Positions 31,224 to 42,300 of a stretch of DNA of 64,000 nucleotides are shown here, piece after piece (position 1 is the first letter of the stretch; each line of letters starts with the position of its first letter). The DNA comes from Diplonema papillatum (taxonomy: Eukaryota; Euglenozoa; Diplonemea; Diplonemida; Diplonemidae). The position numbers and the translations under genes were made by a program. The stretch covers positions 43,928 through 107,927 of the forward strand of contig JAPJBO010000779.1 in NCBI GenBank assembly GCA_030068145.1, in the 5' to 3' direction. The notes beneath the pieces are model-generated. The model saw only the letters and a program-made list of their open reading frames with translations, was not told the origin of the DNA and searched no databases.

Positions 31224-34200
31224 CTGTCGGCGGAGTTTTTAGCGTTATTTGTGGATTAGAAGGTCGGTATCTTAAAGTCTCCGGTTGACCGTAGAGGCTT
31301 GAGTATGGCGGGGGGTTGAGAAAAGTGAGAGGGTGCACCTCGTTTCGGGTGTTGTGTCACTCCGTTGTGAAACCTTGTGAAGTCCCCTAACGCGTTTAGG
31401 GGGTGCTTTTTAGAGTAAAGTTCGCTTGAAATTCCGGGGTTTTACGGTCTCCGTGCGACCGTTCATGAATGGGTTCTCTTAGAGCAAGAAAGGGCTATGT
31501 GGTTACGGGTTGTATATTTAGTGCACGCTTTCGTTATGGGTTATGGCTAGCCATGTCCGGGACTGTTTGTGACCGACACCAAGTACATTCCTTCGTGGAG
31601 TGTAGTCTTGGGCCCCCCACGTTCTACAAGTTGAGCAGGGGTTGCCTTGTAGCTCGTACCGGTCTGTTGTCCGCGTTTATATGTATTTTCTCGCAGTGTG
31701 GTGTTTGGGTTTCGCGGCACTTGCGGTGCTTCACGTGGTGCGGGTTGGTTCCGCCCTAAAATAAGGTTTCTTTTGGAGTTTGGGGTTCGGGCAAAAAGAA
31801 AAGGTCAGCGCTACCGCGCTGACCTTTTCTTTTTGTATAAGCACCTGCTTTGTAGGAAATGCTTGAGGAGAGACTGCCAGTTGCGATAGATCAAAGGAGG
31901 TAAACGTGCTGTAGCCCACACGAAACACAGGTAAATCTGGGTTTAGTGGCGGGCGTAAGCGTTCAACGAAAAAGACCCACTTTGTAGTTGTATTGTTTTC
32001 TCCCCTTTTTTTTTTTCCCCCCCTCTAGCCTCCTTCGAAATGAGCACAAGGCAGTCCCTCGAGTATTTTTGAGGGTATCCGGGTGACCTTTGATAAATAC
32101 AATACAAACACAATCTGAGTTGTTCTTCGCTTACACCACCGTGTGTTGTTTTCTCACTCAGGACTTTGACCTGTTGTGTTTGTGTGATTTGTCGTGTTGG
32201 GGTATGTTTGTTTAGCATTGAGTTCTTTTGAGTACATGAACCACAATGTTTAGCATAGAGTTCTTTAAACTTGTTTAGCAGTGTGAACTTGAAATGCAGG
32301 TACCACAGGGGGCAAGCTTGCATTGTTTAGCAGCGGCTGCCAAACATCCCGTGCCACCGCGCAAGGTGGTAAAACGCTCTTTTGTTTTCTTTTCGATTGC
32401 TTTTGATGGGGCATGCAGACCTGATATGCAGGAATGGAAAAGAGACGGGGGGGGAAAGGAAAAGGTTTGTGCCCTCGTAGCTCGCCGGGCGAGCGCTAGG
32501 CCGCCAACACATACCGACAGTGCAGCTCTTTTCGAAGCGGGCTTCGAGTTGGTGAGCGAAGCGGATGGCGGCCATCATGTGGCGGGGGGTGCGCTTGGTG
32601 GTGTTCCAAAAGACAGTGATCGTGCCGCCGACGACGGAGCTGACCATGCCGTCCGTGCTAGACGCGGCGTCGATGACCGCCGGGATGACGAGGCAGATCT
32701 GCTCGTCGTCGCTGGAGAAGTCGGTTAAGATGGCGACGGTTGCTTCGACGGTGCTGAGTTGCAGGCCGGTCTTCTTGTTCACCTGCACCCTGTCCCCATC
32801 GGAACTGCAGGTGGACGGCAAAGCGAGGATGATGGGCGTCGAACTCGCCATTCCGACTCTGTAGGCCAGCTGCTGAGGGCAGAACGTGGTTAGCTTGTAC
32901 CCGGATCCAAGCCCTTTGATGTCTTGCTCCCCCATTTCTATGACAATCGGGTTGCCCAAGTCCGACAGCGCGCCTTTGACGCGGTCCGCCAGCTCTTCCG
33001 TCAAGCACAGGGTCCCGCCGGTCGCCTTGCCTTCTACCCTCGACGCGAGGTTGACCACGGTCCCACGGTAGTCGACCCGCCCAGTCAGCGGGTTGTGCTC
33101 TGCCACAGCCTGCCCGCAGTGAATGCCGATCCGCACTATCAGCCCGTCCTCCAGCTCCAGCCCCGCCGGCCAGTCTTGCCTCGCAAGCTCGAGCTGTATC
33201 TCAAGCCCGGCTTTCACCGCATCCTGCACGTCTTGGAAAGATATCATGAACGAGTCGCCTGTGGTTTTTTTTTTTCTCTTTTGGAATGAAGGTACCAGGG
33301 AAAGCCAGCTACACGGGAGCCACGCCTTTACGTGTTCGGCGGTACTGCAGAGCCACGGGCTTACAGGTCAAGTGGCTACCGATTTCCCAAACTAAAAACT
33401 AAAGCATCAAGGCTTGGCGCACCTTGGGGCTTGGCGCTCCCCGGCTCTACTTTTCACGGTTCTCTTCATCGGAGCTCGTCGCGATCAGAAAGCCTTCAGA
33501 AAAGGTCTGCTAGCGGACCAAGAAAAAAATCAACTCTTTTCCAGATTTCCAAAATGCCTCTTCTATTCAAGGTACCTCGTGTATTCGACCCTCCCTAGTA
33601 AGTCATTGGAAGCACAAAAGTGTGAGAGGGGTTGGTCCCTCCCAGAAGCCCCCCGGAAACAGTGAAACCAGTACAAAACCGAGGTGCGACCAGAACTGCC
33701 GAACTTGCTCTGGGCTTGAAGCAGTGCGTAGGTCAACGTTCTCGATCAACTCTGGAGGCATTTGGAAGATTGGGCGTCAATATTTCGGTTTGAGCCACTT
33801 GTGGCACACAAGAATATGAGGGTGGTCTCAGCCGTTCCCCGAGATTTTTAGTGCGGCGCTTTTCTTTGTTCGTGCGCTAGCGGAACTCACCTGCTTTGGT
33901 AACATGTAGTACGCTGCCAACTACCAATTATTAGTACCAACAATGCATTGTTAGACTGTTTCTTGCAGTAAGTGGTCGGTTTTTTGAAGTCTCCGTTTGA
34001 CTTGTGAGGCGGGGGAGGGGGGGTTTTCCTTTTGTGCTGTTAGAGCAGGGTCTGGGCAGTGTGTTTTCATTCCTTTACGTATACATAGTTGGCAAGCAAA
34101 GCTGACTTTGCTTACATTTGCTTAGGAGATTTGCTTCGGATTACGAGCAAATAAAAGCAAATTTAGGAAAAGAAAAACAAATTTAAGCAAATTTAAGCAA

Positions 34201-37200
34201 AGTAGGCATCATGCACTAGGGGTTTTGACAACTGAGGAAGCGTGCAACGAAGGCAGGAAAAGGCCTGCGGAAACGGAGCCGGGACTGTGTTGCACGATAG
34301 CCGTGCAGGGCGACAATAATGGTGCCGTTGAAGAAAAGCCTCGCAATGCTCAACCATTCGTACCGTGTTCCCGGAACAGAAGGAGAAGGACGATCGAAAC
34401 CCCCAACATGACACCAGAAAAGCTGAGGAACGACTCCATGTGATCAAGGTTCTGACTCTCGCAGACCTTGCGTCTATGAGGGCAGGGGGCGTTTGACACG
34501 AACAAGGGCACTCGTTCCTCGACAGTCCGGTGGGTCATGTTCAAGGAACAGGGGCAGCAGATGCATAACAACGAGGTGGGAACATGGCCGGTCTCAACAA
34601 GAGGCCACACCAAACCAGCAGGCGTTCGAAGTCGATGTGCACGCCATACAAGAGCAGACGGCACGTAAGGCCAGCAACAAGGTGCGAGCCGTACCGCAGG
34701 CAGGGCTCCGCAAAGCTGCGACACTGAACGGCAGGCAGGTTTCGTCCTACCCGTAGGCCCGGTGGAAGCAAGGAGTCAGGCAAGAGAGAAGAACCGCAGA
34801 ATGAGCGCAGGGACGCTGGGCCGTGCTGTTGAAAGAAATAGTTCACACCGACACGGGCAACCCAAGGACAGCCGAACAGCCCTTCAGGCAGGGAACAGCC
34901 TACGGCGGTGAAGTAACGAACCTCATCCGAGTGTCGGATGAAACCCCTTGCTACCACGACTGAAACACACATGTACAATGCCGGACGCTAGCGTCTGTCA
35001 AGAGCATGCGTGACACAGCCGTGTCTTGAAGGTGAGATGGGACCACAAAGAGACCAAGGGAAATTAAAATACCGACCTTCTAATCCACGAATAGAGTTGG
35101 AAAGAGCAGAGAGAGCAACCGGAGACTGCGGCGAACCGGGAGGTAAGGCAAACGGTTCGAAAAACGACGCTGGGGACGAAACAGCATAGATGACGCATTG
35201 GTGGTTGTTCGTGGTTTGCGCGACAATATGACTCTACTCAAGGGACTTAAGGTACAAAGGGAATGGGATTGTGGTCCACTATTTCGACCACGCGCTGAAC
35301 ATTGGACGAAAGGGGTACTTCCCTGCTTGTTTCTTCTTAAATCGGCAGGAATGGTGAATCCAGCGTTGCATGCGGGCACTGTTCTTCATAACGAATGGGA
35401 CATTCTGAAGCAAATCTGAAGCAAATCGACTTTGCTTTTTCGGGGGTCACCAACTTTGCTTAAATTTGCTTTGCTTGCCAACGGTATGGTATAGTGTCGC
35501 TTTTACTTTACTGTTTACTGTCACATTGTTAACTCTAAGAAACAGTGAACCCGGTGAAGCGCCAAGGCACGAACCTTGATCGTGTGGTATCAATGATGTC
35601 ATGAACGTTGCAAATGCACACCGATCGTCTTGACTTCGTACCCGCGGAACTTGGAGTACGCCTCGCGGATGGCGTCGTTGTGCAGGTCCATTGCTGCGTT
35701 CATGTCTGTAGCGGATTTGTCCCACAGCTTCGTCGATCCCTTGATGTCGCTGAACAAGATCGCGATGTCGCCCGTCGGCGGCTCCTGAATGTGGCCGTCG
35801 TGCAGCAGGCCGGCGGGCACGTACGCCTTGTACTCCCCCAAGCGGGCGACCATCTCGTTGAAGTTGTACTGCATGCAGCGGATTTCGTACAGGTAGCTCT
35901 TGGTCTGCACGATCCCACCGGCGAGGTCCATGGTCGCGCCGTACTCTTCCATCTGTCCCTGGATGCGCAGAAGGGGGGTGACGATGTACGTGGCGGCGGC
36001 GTAGGCGACGAGGATGATGATGACAACGAGGCCACATTGGATCCCGTAGGAGACGTTGCGCGCCTCCTTGTCTCGCGCGTCGTTATCCGCCACGATCACG
36101 TCGACTCCAGCCATCGTCGCAGCTCGCTTCCCGGCGACATGTGCGAGGATCGGCTCGTACTGCAGGGAGACGACGACCCACCAGTCAAGGCCGCTGTCCA
36201 TCGAAATCCGCTTCACGACCGCGAGGTCGGTCGCGAACACGTCGCCGTGGCTGTGCTCCAAGACGACAAACGGCTGCGCAGCGGCCACCGCGTAGCCGCC
36301 CAAATCGTGGATCCCCATTGCGATCATGCTGATGCTGGGATTCGACGCGTTAACATCAGCCACGAGCTTCAGGTCGGCGCCGGCGCCTTCGTAAACGCCT
36401 CCGATCGAGACGCCTGCGTTCAGTTGGGGGCAAAATGGTACACCTGAGCGCAGCGTGAGTTCCGACCAGTAGTAGGAGTTTTACATAAGCGCCAGCTTGA
36501 CAGGAAACGCTCGACGATGCTGCCCGACAAAGAACAGAAGGGATCCCAAGTGCTGTTCCTACCGAACTACGTGTTGAACGGACGTGAGGTCATGCGGGTC
36601 TACCCCTACACGACAAATCACACAAACACAACAGATCAAAGTCCTGAGTGAGAAAGCAACACACGGTGGTGTAAGCGAAGAACAAATCAGATTGTGTTTG
36701 TAATGTATTTGCCCCTTACCCCTTTATTTCCTCCCTTCCATTCGGAGTCGAAGCAGCTACGTCGAGTATTTTCAGCTTAGTGTGAGTTTGATCAAAGTAA
36801 CATCAAGGCAGCCCTTGCAAAGACCCGCCACAGTCACCGCCGCGTGTTTTGATATTAATCATCATGTTTCAAACCCCCGATTGCGCGTAACCTGGAAGCA
36901 CCCAGAGGGTGTCGGTGGTACAAAGGTGCAGTTGCCCGCATCCATGCGGCAGTCAGGCTCGCATCGGGGAGGTGACGCTACCCACCTGGACAAGGTGTCG
37001 TGCTGCCCCTAGTAGTTTGAACTTGATACGCAGCAACAATCTGTGACGACAGACTGCACAAGTGCTAGTAGTTTTTCAGCTTTGTGCGAACGTATCAGGT
37101 AGACTTTGGCGGACACTTGCCGGCATAGCGGAGAACCCCCCCTCCCCCACCTTTATATTTTTTGACGGACAGATGACGGCATAATATGTGTTCAACACCG

Positions 37201-38476
37201 CACTGGTCCCGGCTGCGCCGCGTTTCGGTCCTTTAAGCCACGGACACAAAAGGCGGACCATCATCACGCGCGGCACCTGAGTGTCTGCAGATAGGACAGC
37301 GGTGTGTCTGGTTGGTGGGATTGCAAGAACGTGCTTGGGATAGATATGTGCTCAGGTGTGAGTCTGGTTGGTGGGATTGCAGAAGAACGTGCTTGGAATG
37401 GGTATGTGCTCAACACCGCACTAGTCCCGTCTGCGCCGTGTTTCGGTCCTGTAAGCCACGGACACATAAGGCGGACCATCATCAGCGCGGAACCTGAGTG
37501 TCTGCAGACAGGACTGCGGTGTGAGTCTGGTTGGTGGGACGGGAGAATTTTTGCCAGGGGAGGTGAACAGGAATAAGAGCGTACCGGTGAGGATGCCGAC
37601 CTGCGAGAAGTCTTGCCAGTCGGACCTGTTGAGCTCGCGGAGGTGGTCGGCTTGCCAACTGGATGCGACGCACGTGTATATGTGCACCGTCAAGTCGTCG
37701 TGGGCGTAAGTGTCGGCCAGTCTTCTGAACAACTCCGACACGGAATCAAGTTCTATCCCAACCCCCGAGTTCCGTAGGACCCCCTGCCCGTCGTACTCCA
37801 ACCCAGTCGTGCTGTAGCCCACGGATCTCGGCGCGTCGCGCAAGTGGATAGACGGCCACCGCTTCGTGCTGTTCAGCGCCGCCGACGGCGGGGGCTGCGT
37901 GGTTCGTGGGACCGACACTGTTTCCCCTGCGGGCCAGCCGTCGCCCGGGCGACACGTCTGCGCCGAAGTCCCGTTGGGTAGCATGACGAAGGCGGTGCAT
38001 TCGTTGGCGACGGGGATCGACACGGCGTACCCCGAATCTCCGATGTAAAGGTGTCCCCCGCGGATAAACGAAGAACGGTAGTCGCCGTGCGCGCGTATGG
38101 TAAGGTGCACTGTGCCGGCTGCAGGCTTCAGCCAATCGATGGGATCCCCGGAGCTAGCATCCACGGCAGCAGCGATTGATCGCAACGCCTCGGATTCGTG
38201 CAGGGTGGCCGTGAGTTGTTCCGCGATGGCCTCCGACACGGTGCGGGCCATGAAGTCGAAAATGTTGCCGGTTTCTTCGAGAAGCTGCGTCTCCTGCATC
38301 GCGTAGCAGAGGGCGAAGCCGTGCCGGAGGGCGTCCAAGTAGTCTTCCCGCAGGGCAACGCACTGGGTCGTGGAGACGCTGAACATGGTGACCGACAGCG
38401 CTACGACCATACAACCGCAGCCGAGTGCTATCAACGCGCGAAGTGGTATCGCGACCTTTGTTGCTTCATTTTCCAT
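30775..38476 (-). CDS. Receptor-type adenylyl cyclase gene, four exons (incomplete 3' end)
   Basis: Exons 38476-37585, 36413-35622, 33258-32515 and 31223-30775 join in frame to 959 codons; the last donor (phase 0) implies at least one more exon not found here. Predicted order: cytoplasmic N-terminus, TM helix near residue 14-36, extracellular sensor, second TM near 420-445 with a HAMP-like linker, a full class III cyclase domain (about 513-690) and a second, degenerate cyclase-homology domain. It would make cAMP at a membrane in response to an external ligand. All junctions are GT-AG. Trypanosomatid receptor cyclases have one TM and one catalytic domain, so this layout differs. Introns hold SINE F, repeats D, K, M and N, LINE tails and a 1.4-kb TIR element. 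Confidence 0.75.
31405..31768 (+). ncRNA. D-family repeat with complete three-way-junction element (unoccupied target)
   Basis: Begins TTTTTAGAGTAAAGTTCGC. Core at 31571-31664: outer stem GACCG/CGGTC; first hairpin CCAAG...CTTGG with inner TACATTCC/GGAGTGTA (one mismatch); constant GCCCCCCACG; apical stem CTACAAG (31624-31630) and CTTGTAG (31646-31652) around the loop TTGAGCAGGGGTTGC. No LINE occupies GTTGAGCA here, so this is the reference intact site. It lies inside intron 3 of the cyclase gene, antisense to it. Confidence 0.65.
31792..31835. other. Perfect 20-bp hairpin
   Basis: CAAAAAGAAAAGGTCAGCGC is followed by a 4-base loop TACC and its exact complement. It abuts the A-rich end of the reversed SINE F copy. 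Could be a chance foldback formed at the insertion, or a processing or pausing signal. Confidence 0.8.
31829..32069 (-). mobile_element. SINE-like element F, copy 2
   Basis: Reverse-oriented full-length relative of 9325-9547, with a T-rich start (its A tail) and AAATACTCGAGGGACTGCC at the other end. Sits in intron 3 of the cyclase gene, in the same transcriptional sense as the gene. Confidence 0.65.
32211..32345 (+). mobile_element. Stack of minimal LINE tails in an S-type hairpin loop
   Basis: GTTTAGCA occurs at 32211, 32248, 32273 and 32325. Between them are short pieces: LINE tail ATTGAGTTCTTTTGAGTACA, a shorter tail, and a different unit GTGTGAACTTGAAATGCAGG, also seen at 50337. The outermost strands ATGTTTG and CAAACAT remain complementary. 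This is the clearest case of repeated insertion in one octamer. Confidence 0.7.
32515..33258 (-). CDS. Adenylyl cyclase exon 3: rest of catalytic domain and start of second cyclase-like domain
   Basis: Begins after a poly-pyrimidine CCACAG acceptor with GDSFMISF, giving the second metal-binding Asp. Then RIGIHCG, the VDYRG segment whose Asp fits adenine specificity, and VVNLASR with transition-state Asn and Arg. All key residues of an active adenylyl cyclase are present. The last 80 residues start a second unit (VAILTDFSS ... SSVVGGTITVFW) that has Gly-Gly where a metal-binding Asp is expected. Donor GTATGT at 32514, phase 1. Confidence 0.85.
33952..35525. repeat. Repeat N, copy 2, split by a TIR element
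   Basis: 33952-34082 and 35494-35525 together match the uninterrupted copy at 13075-13244; the intervening 1.4 kb is the inserted element listed next. Confidence 0.7.
34089..35481. mobile_element. 1.4-kb TIR element in cyclase intron 2
   Basis: Ends TTGGCAAGCAAAG and CTTTGCTTGCCAA, with AAATTTGCTT/AAGCAAATTT motifs repeated just inside both ends. Flanks GTATACATA and GTATGGTATA may be an imperfect 8-10-base duplication. The interior has minus-strand ORFs, one with a plausible TM helix (VMLGVSIVLLLLF, near 34390), but no transposase I recognise. Confidence 0.6.
35622..36413 (-). CDS. Adenylyl cyclase exon 2: end of sensor, TM2, start of catalytic domain
   Basis: Acceptor AACGCAG just before 36413. 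The exon codes for the end of the sensor, TM2 (CGLVVIIILVAYAAATYIV), a HAMP-like helix pair, and the start of the class III fold: GDIAILFSDIKGSTKLW, with the first metal-binding Asp, then YEVKTIG, where the Lys of EVKT is the adenine-recognition position of adenylyl cyclases. It ends ATC-G before GTGTGC (35621). Confidence 0.8.
36415..37580. other. Cyclase intron 1: repeats only
   Basis: Contains an about 105-base segment (36610-36715) found inverted at 32090-32205, and two K repeats (37186-37318, 37391-37535). No gene recognised. Confidence 0.6.
37585..38476 (-). CDS. Adenylyl cyclase exon 1: TM1 and sensor domain
   Basis: ATG at 38476 (MENEATKVAIPLRALIALG); the longer upstream frame is just a TG-repeat, so I reject it. 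A hydrophobic helix (about residues 14-36) leads into an extracellular domain with few cysteines and several NxT/S sites. The exon ends ...DFSQVGILT plus one base before GTACGC (donor 37584). Joining phase 1 to the next exon gives ...GILTGVSIGGVYEG, a smooth reading. The homologous exon at 9787-10747 ends in the same phase. Confidence 0.75.
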
Positions 38477-38635
38477 AACACGTACACACACACACGCACA
38501 CACACACCTCCCCACCACCGCCTTCCAGCCAGTTCCCAGAAGAGTTCCTTCGGCACAATTAACACAGGTTTCAAGGTACGGTGCCTCGAGAGTTTCGGTT
38601 GACCGTTGAGGCTTGGAGTCGGGCAGTGAAAGGGA

Positions 38636-39022
38636 TGCGTAGTTTTAGGGTTAAAGTTCGCTTGAAACTCCGGGGTTTTAGGGTCTCCGTGTGACCGTTC
38701 ATGAATGGGTTCGCATAGAGCAAGAAAGGGCTATATGATTACGGTTTTGTTTTATTCTAGCGTTTATTGTGGTTTAGAGGTTCGGTGTTTTAGGGTCTCC
38801 GGTTGACCATTGAGGCTGTGAGGCGGGTGGTATGAGGGTAGTAGGTATGCTTATAAGTAGTAGGTATGCTTATACACTTTAACTACGGCTAGCCATGTTT
38901 GTAAGTGTTGCGACCGACACCAAGAAGAAATTCGCTTTGAATTTAGCCTTGGGCCCCCCACGCGCATGCATGTTGAGCAGGGGTTGCCATGCAGCTCGTA
39001 TCGGTCTGTAATATGCGTTCTT
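38636..39022 (+). ncRNA. D-family repeat, second intact three-way-junction element
   Basis: Same outer stem (GACCG/CGGTC) and CCAAG/CTTGG as 31405-31768, but the inner stem is AAATTC/GAATTT and the apical stem TGCATG/CATGCA, so several base pairs differ on both strands while pairing is retained. Loop TTGAGCAGGGGTTGC is identical. Unoccupied. Confidence 0.65.
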
Positions 39023-39270
39023 ACTTCCTTTAGGTTGAGGAGGACGTGCGGTGGGGAGGGTCGGGTAGTAGAAAGAGAAGGTTTGACAACAGGTGTAGTA
39101 GTAGTGGTGAAAACTCAGCAACTGGTTGTAGACCTAGCTGTAGTTCATGTGTGAACTGTTTGCTGCTAAAAAAAAAAATTCTTTTTGCGTAAGTGGCGAC
39201 TGCTTGTTGTCCTCCGCCGTTAAGGTACTCTGAATGCACTCGTTAGTTGTCGAGAACTTGTTTTGTGTTG

Positions 39271-39334
39271 ACTCACTGTTGAGGTGGCATTCAGATGTAA
39301 ATCTAAAGCCGCCCACGTCAAATTTTGTTAAGCA
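39271..39334 (+). ncRNA. Three-way-junction element, J subfamily, left half, occupied by LINE L4
   Basis: GGTGGCA, then TTCAGAT-GTAA-ATCTAAA, GCCGCCCACG and AAATTTTG up to GTTAAGCA (39327). The matching right half, CAAAACTT and GCCGTGACACC, lies about 4.9 kb away at 44221-44240. Confidence 0.6.
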
Positions 39335-42300
39335 TTGAGTTCTTTGAAGTACATGAACCACGTGGATTAACATGCACTGCCTTGAAAGTCAGGTTATCGG
39401 ATGACGTCGTCACCTGCCATTGCGTCGTCAAGGTCGAGCATTTGTGGAGCTAGCGGGGTTTGGCTTTCTTGCGATTCCAGAGACTGAGTCGGCGAGTACG
39501 AGGGCGGGCACGTGTGCCCGTTTTTCACTTTCGAGGGCATTGGCGTGCCCGTGGTCCCCGGTCGTTTCTGAGAGCTGCTTGCCCTCGGAACCTTCTTCTT
39601 CCTTCGATGCACCCCTGAGTCGGGGGTGGTCGCCTTCGTCTTCTTCCGCTTGCGGCCGGCGATCGGGCCTTCCTTCGGGGTGCCAAGCACCCTCTTCTTC
39701 AGCGCTGGTCGTTCGCTGGTTCCTGGCGTTGGTGGCGGCCTCTTGGTCGCCCGTCCGGTCGTCGCCGTCTCCTTTTTCGTTGCCGCGAGCGGCGCTCGCG
39801 CCGCTCGCTTTCCTACTGGCGTCTCCCGTTGTACGCCCACCTGGGTGGGTGAGGAGGGCCTCTTCTTCTTGTTGCGTCCGGGGGTTGACTGGACGTTCGG
39901 CTTGTTGGACTGGTGGTGGCCGCGGCTGCAACATGCCGCCGGTCGCCTCTGCGTCAGCGTAGGGAGCCTTTTGCACTCTTGGCAGGTTCCTCTGCCATGC
40001 GTGCGGCAGGCATGATGCCCGCTGCGGCAACACGCCGCCGCCGTCTTGCACTCGCCGCACTTCGTCGTGCTGTGCTCTGTGCACACCGCGATCGGCTGCC
40101 CATCGTTCGCGTGGTGATGGTGCCGGCAGCACATCTCTACCGTGGGAACGTCCCTTCGGACGAGTGCTCTGCACGCCTCACACTTCCCTTTGTGATGGGT
40201 CGCGCACGTGACGAGTGCCTTCTCTATACCGACACCCGGCATATGCACGGGGTCTGGGTGCAGTTGTGGTGGGGCAGGCAGGGCCCACCTCGCCGCTCTC
40301 CCGATCGTCCAGTCAGGGTACGTCGGGCACTGCGTCCCTACATCGCTTCCTTTCACTTGTTCCTCAAGTATCGTCCCCGTGTGTGCCTCGCGAAAGCGTG
40401 GCCTGGGCCGTATACCCGATATCCCCGTGATGCCCATGAACGACAGCGACGTCGTCGGGCACACCCTCTCTCCTCTCATGCAGCTTCCCAGCCCTTGCTG
40501 TGCCGCCAGCTTGTCCAACGCGCTCATCATGCAGCGCAGGACGTTTCCCCGTTCTCTCACCCCCTTCGGCGCATTCCCGTGCAGCGGCATGCTGAGGCCC
40601 GAGAAGAGTTCAAAGTCGATCGCAAGCTCCAGCATTGACGCCTGCCCGTTCTCGGTCCATTGCATGTCCGACAGCCACGCTACCAACGCATAAAACGTCG
40701 GTAGTCCCCAGGTCTTGTTCCGCTCCCACGTCCATGCCGGGGCAATCCGCGCGAAGGGGTGGTCAAATTTCTCGGCAGGCATCGCATTCGCTCTCGACCA
40801 GGGGGTCGTGGGGTTCCTGGCCACCCAGCCACGTGCTTCGAGCCCAGCCCGTTCCGCAAGGATTTCAGCCATCATCTCCTGGAGCCGCCTCGAGAATTGG
40901 GCATTCTCGGGTACTACCACACCGTGTTCCAGCGTGCATCTGGGCCAGTCGGCCCGGTTGGCTGCCATCAGCTCGGCATGTGCCTCTCGTCGCCGTATGT
41001 GCGAGTACGCTCCGCAGTCCCAGAATACGTGTTTCTCGTCCTCGGTGTCGCCGCTTCCACAGTGCTTGCAGCTGGGCGCCTGCGGCTCAGCTCCGGCCTG
41101 CCTCATCCGCGACGTGTACTCAGCCGTGTTCACCCCCCCCGCCAACGCTACACGTATAAGCCTCGCGGTGTGCGCGGGACATTCACGCATCCTCCAGAAG
41201 GTGTTCGTCCGCTCCAGGTCGGCTCTCTGTATGCCCTCAAATCCCGGCCGCCTCGCCACCAGTCGGGACCACGTCTTCGCCCTCAAGTCCGCCCTAACTT
41301 CATGTCCCCTCTTCGAAGGTGCCGAGGCTAACGGGTCATATGTTGCACCATTCCTCAGCGTGCGAGACAGGGGCCCGGGTCCCCATACGTGTCCACACTC
41401 CTCCATGCTCCTCATCGCCAGTCCAACTGGCCCCAGGGGTAGGTCCCCCTCGGCGTATCTTCCCCGGATGCTCTCCATCAGAGGCAGCAGTCGTGGCAAC
41501 CTCTCGCACGCCGCGTAAAACGCTGTCGTCACCCTATATGCTAGGCATGTACCGGGATCCGTCAGGTGGCCCTTCTCCTGAAAGTTTAGGACCATCTCCC
41601 TCGCGCGCTTCGGGTTGGATCCACCCCAGATCAGTCCCATCACCGACGTCGTCAGCCGTTTCATCGCCACCTTCGATACCGGCGCGAAAGAGCAGCCTGA
41701 CAGCGCCGCCGGTAGCACATTCGACTGCACAATCCGGACCCGCTTTTCGTACCGGAACGGCGCATGGCGGAGGCCTTCCGCCAGGGCAGCCGCCTTCTCC
41801 ACCCTCTCCGAGTCGGACCTTTCCGTCCTATTCTTCGCCGTCGAGACTAGGACCCCGAGGCACTTGACGGATTTGCTAAACCGCAGCAGCGCATCCACGC
41901 TGCGGAGTTTGAGAGTCGACTGATGCCTACGTCTCGTCGAGAACGCGACCGTCTTCTGGAGGTTTAGCTCCATCCCGGTGAGTGTGCAGAACTCGTCTAC
42001 TACGTCCACTCCCTTTTGCAGGGCGGCCTCCGACAGCCTGGACAGCAGTGTGGCGTCGTCCGCGTATGACTTTGGACTCACACCCTCCGCTTCTTTCTTG
42101 ACCGCTTTCATCACTACCGACAGCAGGGCATTGATGAGTATGACGGATACAGGGCACCCTTGAAGGATACCGTTGGTCACACTGAACTCCCTGCCCACCC
42201 CTAATGGTAGCTTGAAGCGTCTCGCGAGCAGTCTGTAGATAGCCCTCAGCGGCTTGAGAACCCGATTGTGCAATCCTAAGTCCTCGGCTAAGCGCAGTAC

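Noticed and set aside
31571..31664. Hammerhead, twister or HDV-like ribozyme as the identity of the three-way junction
   Set aside because: No CTGANGA...GAAA core and no nested pseudoknot arrangement that I can see; strand unknown. Left as unclassified.
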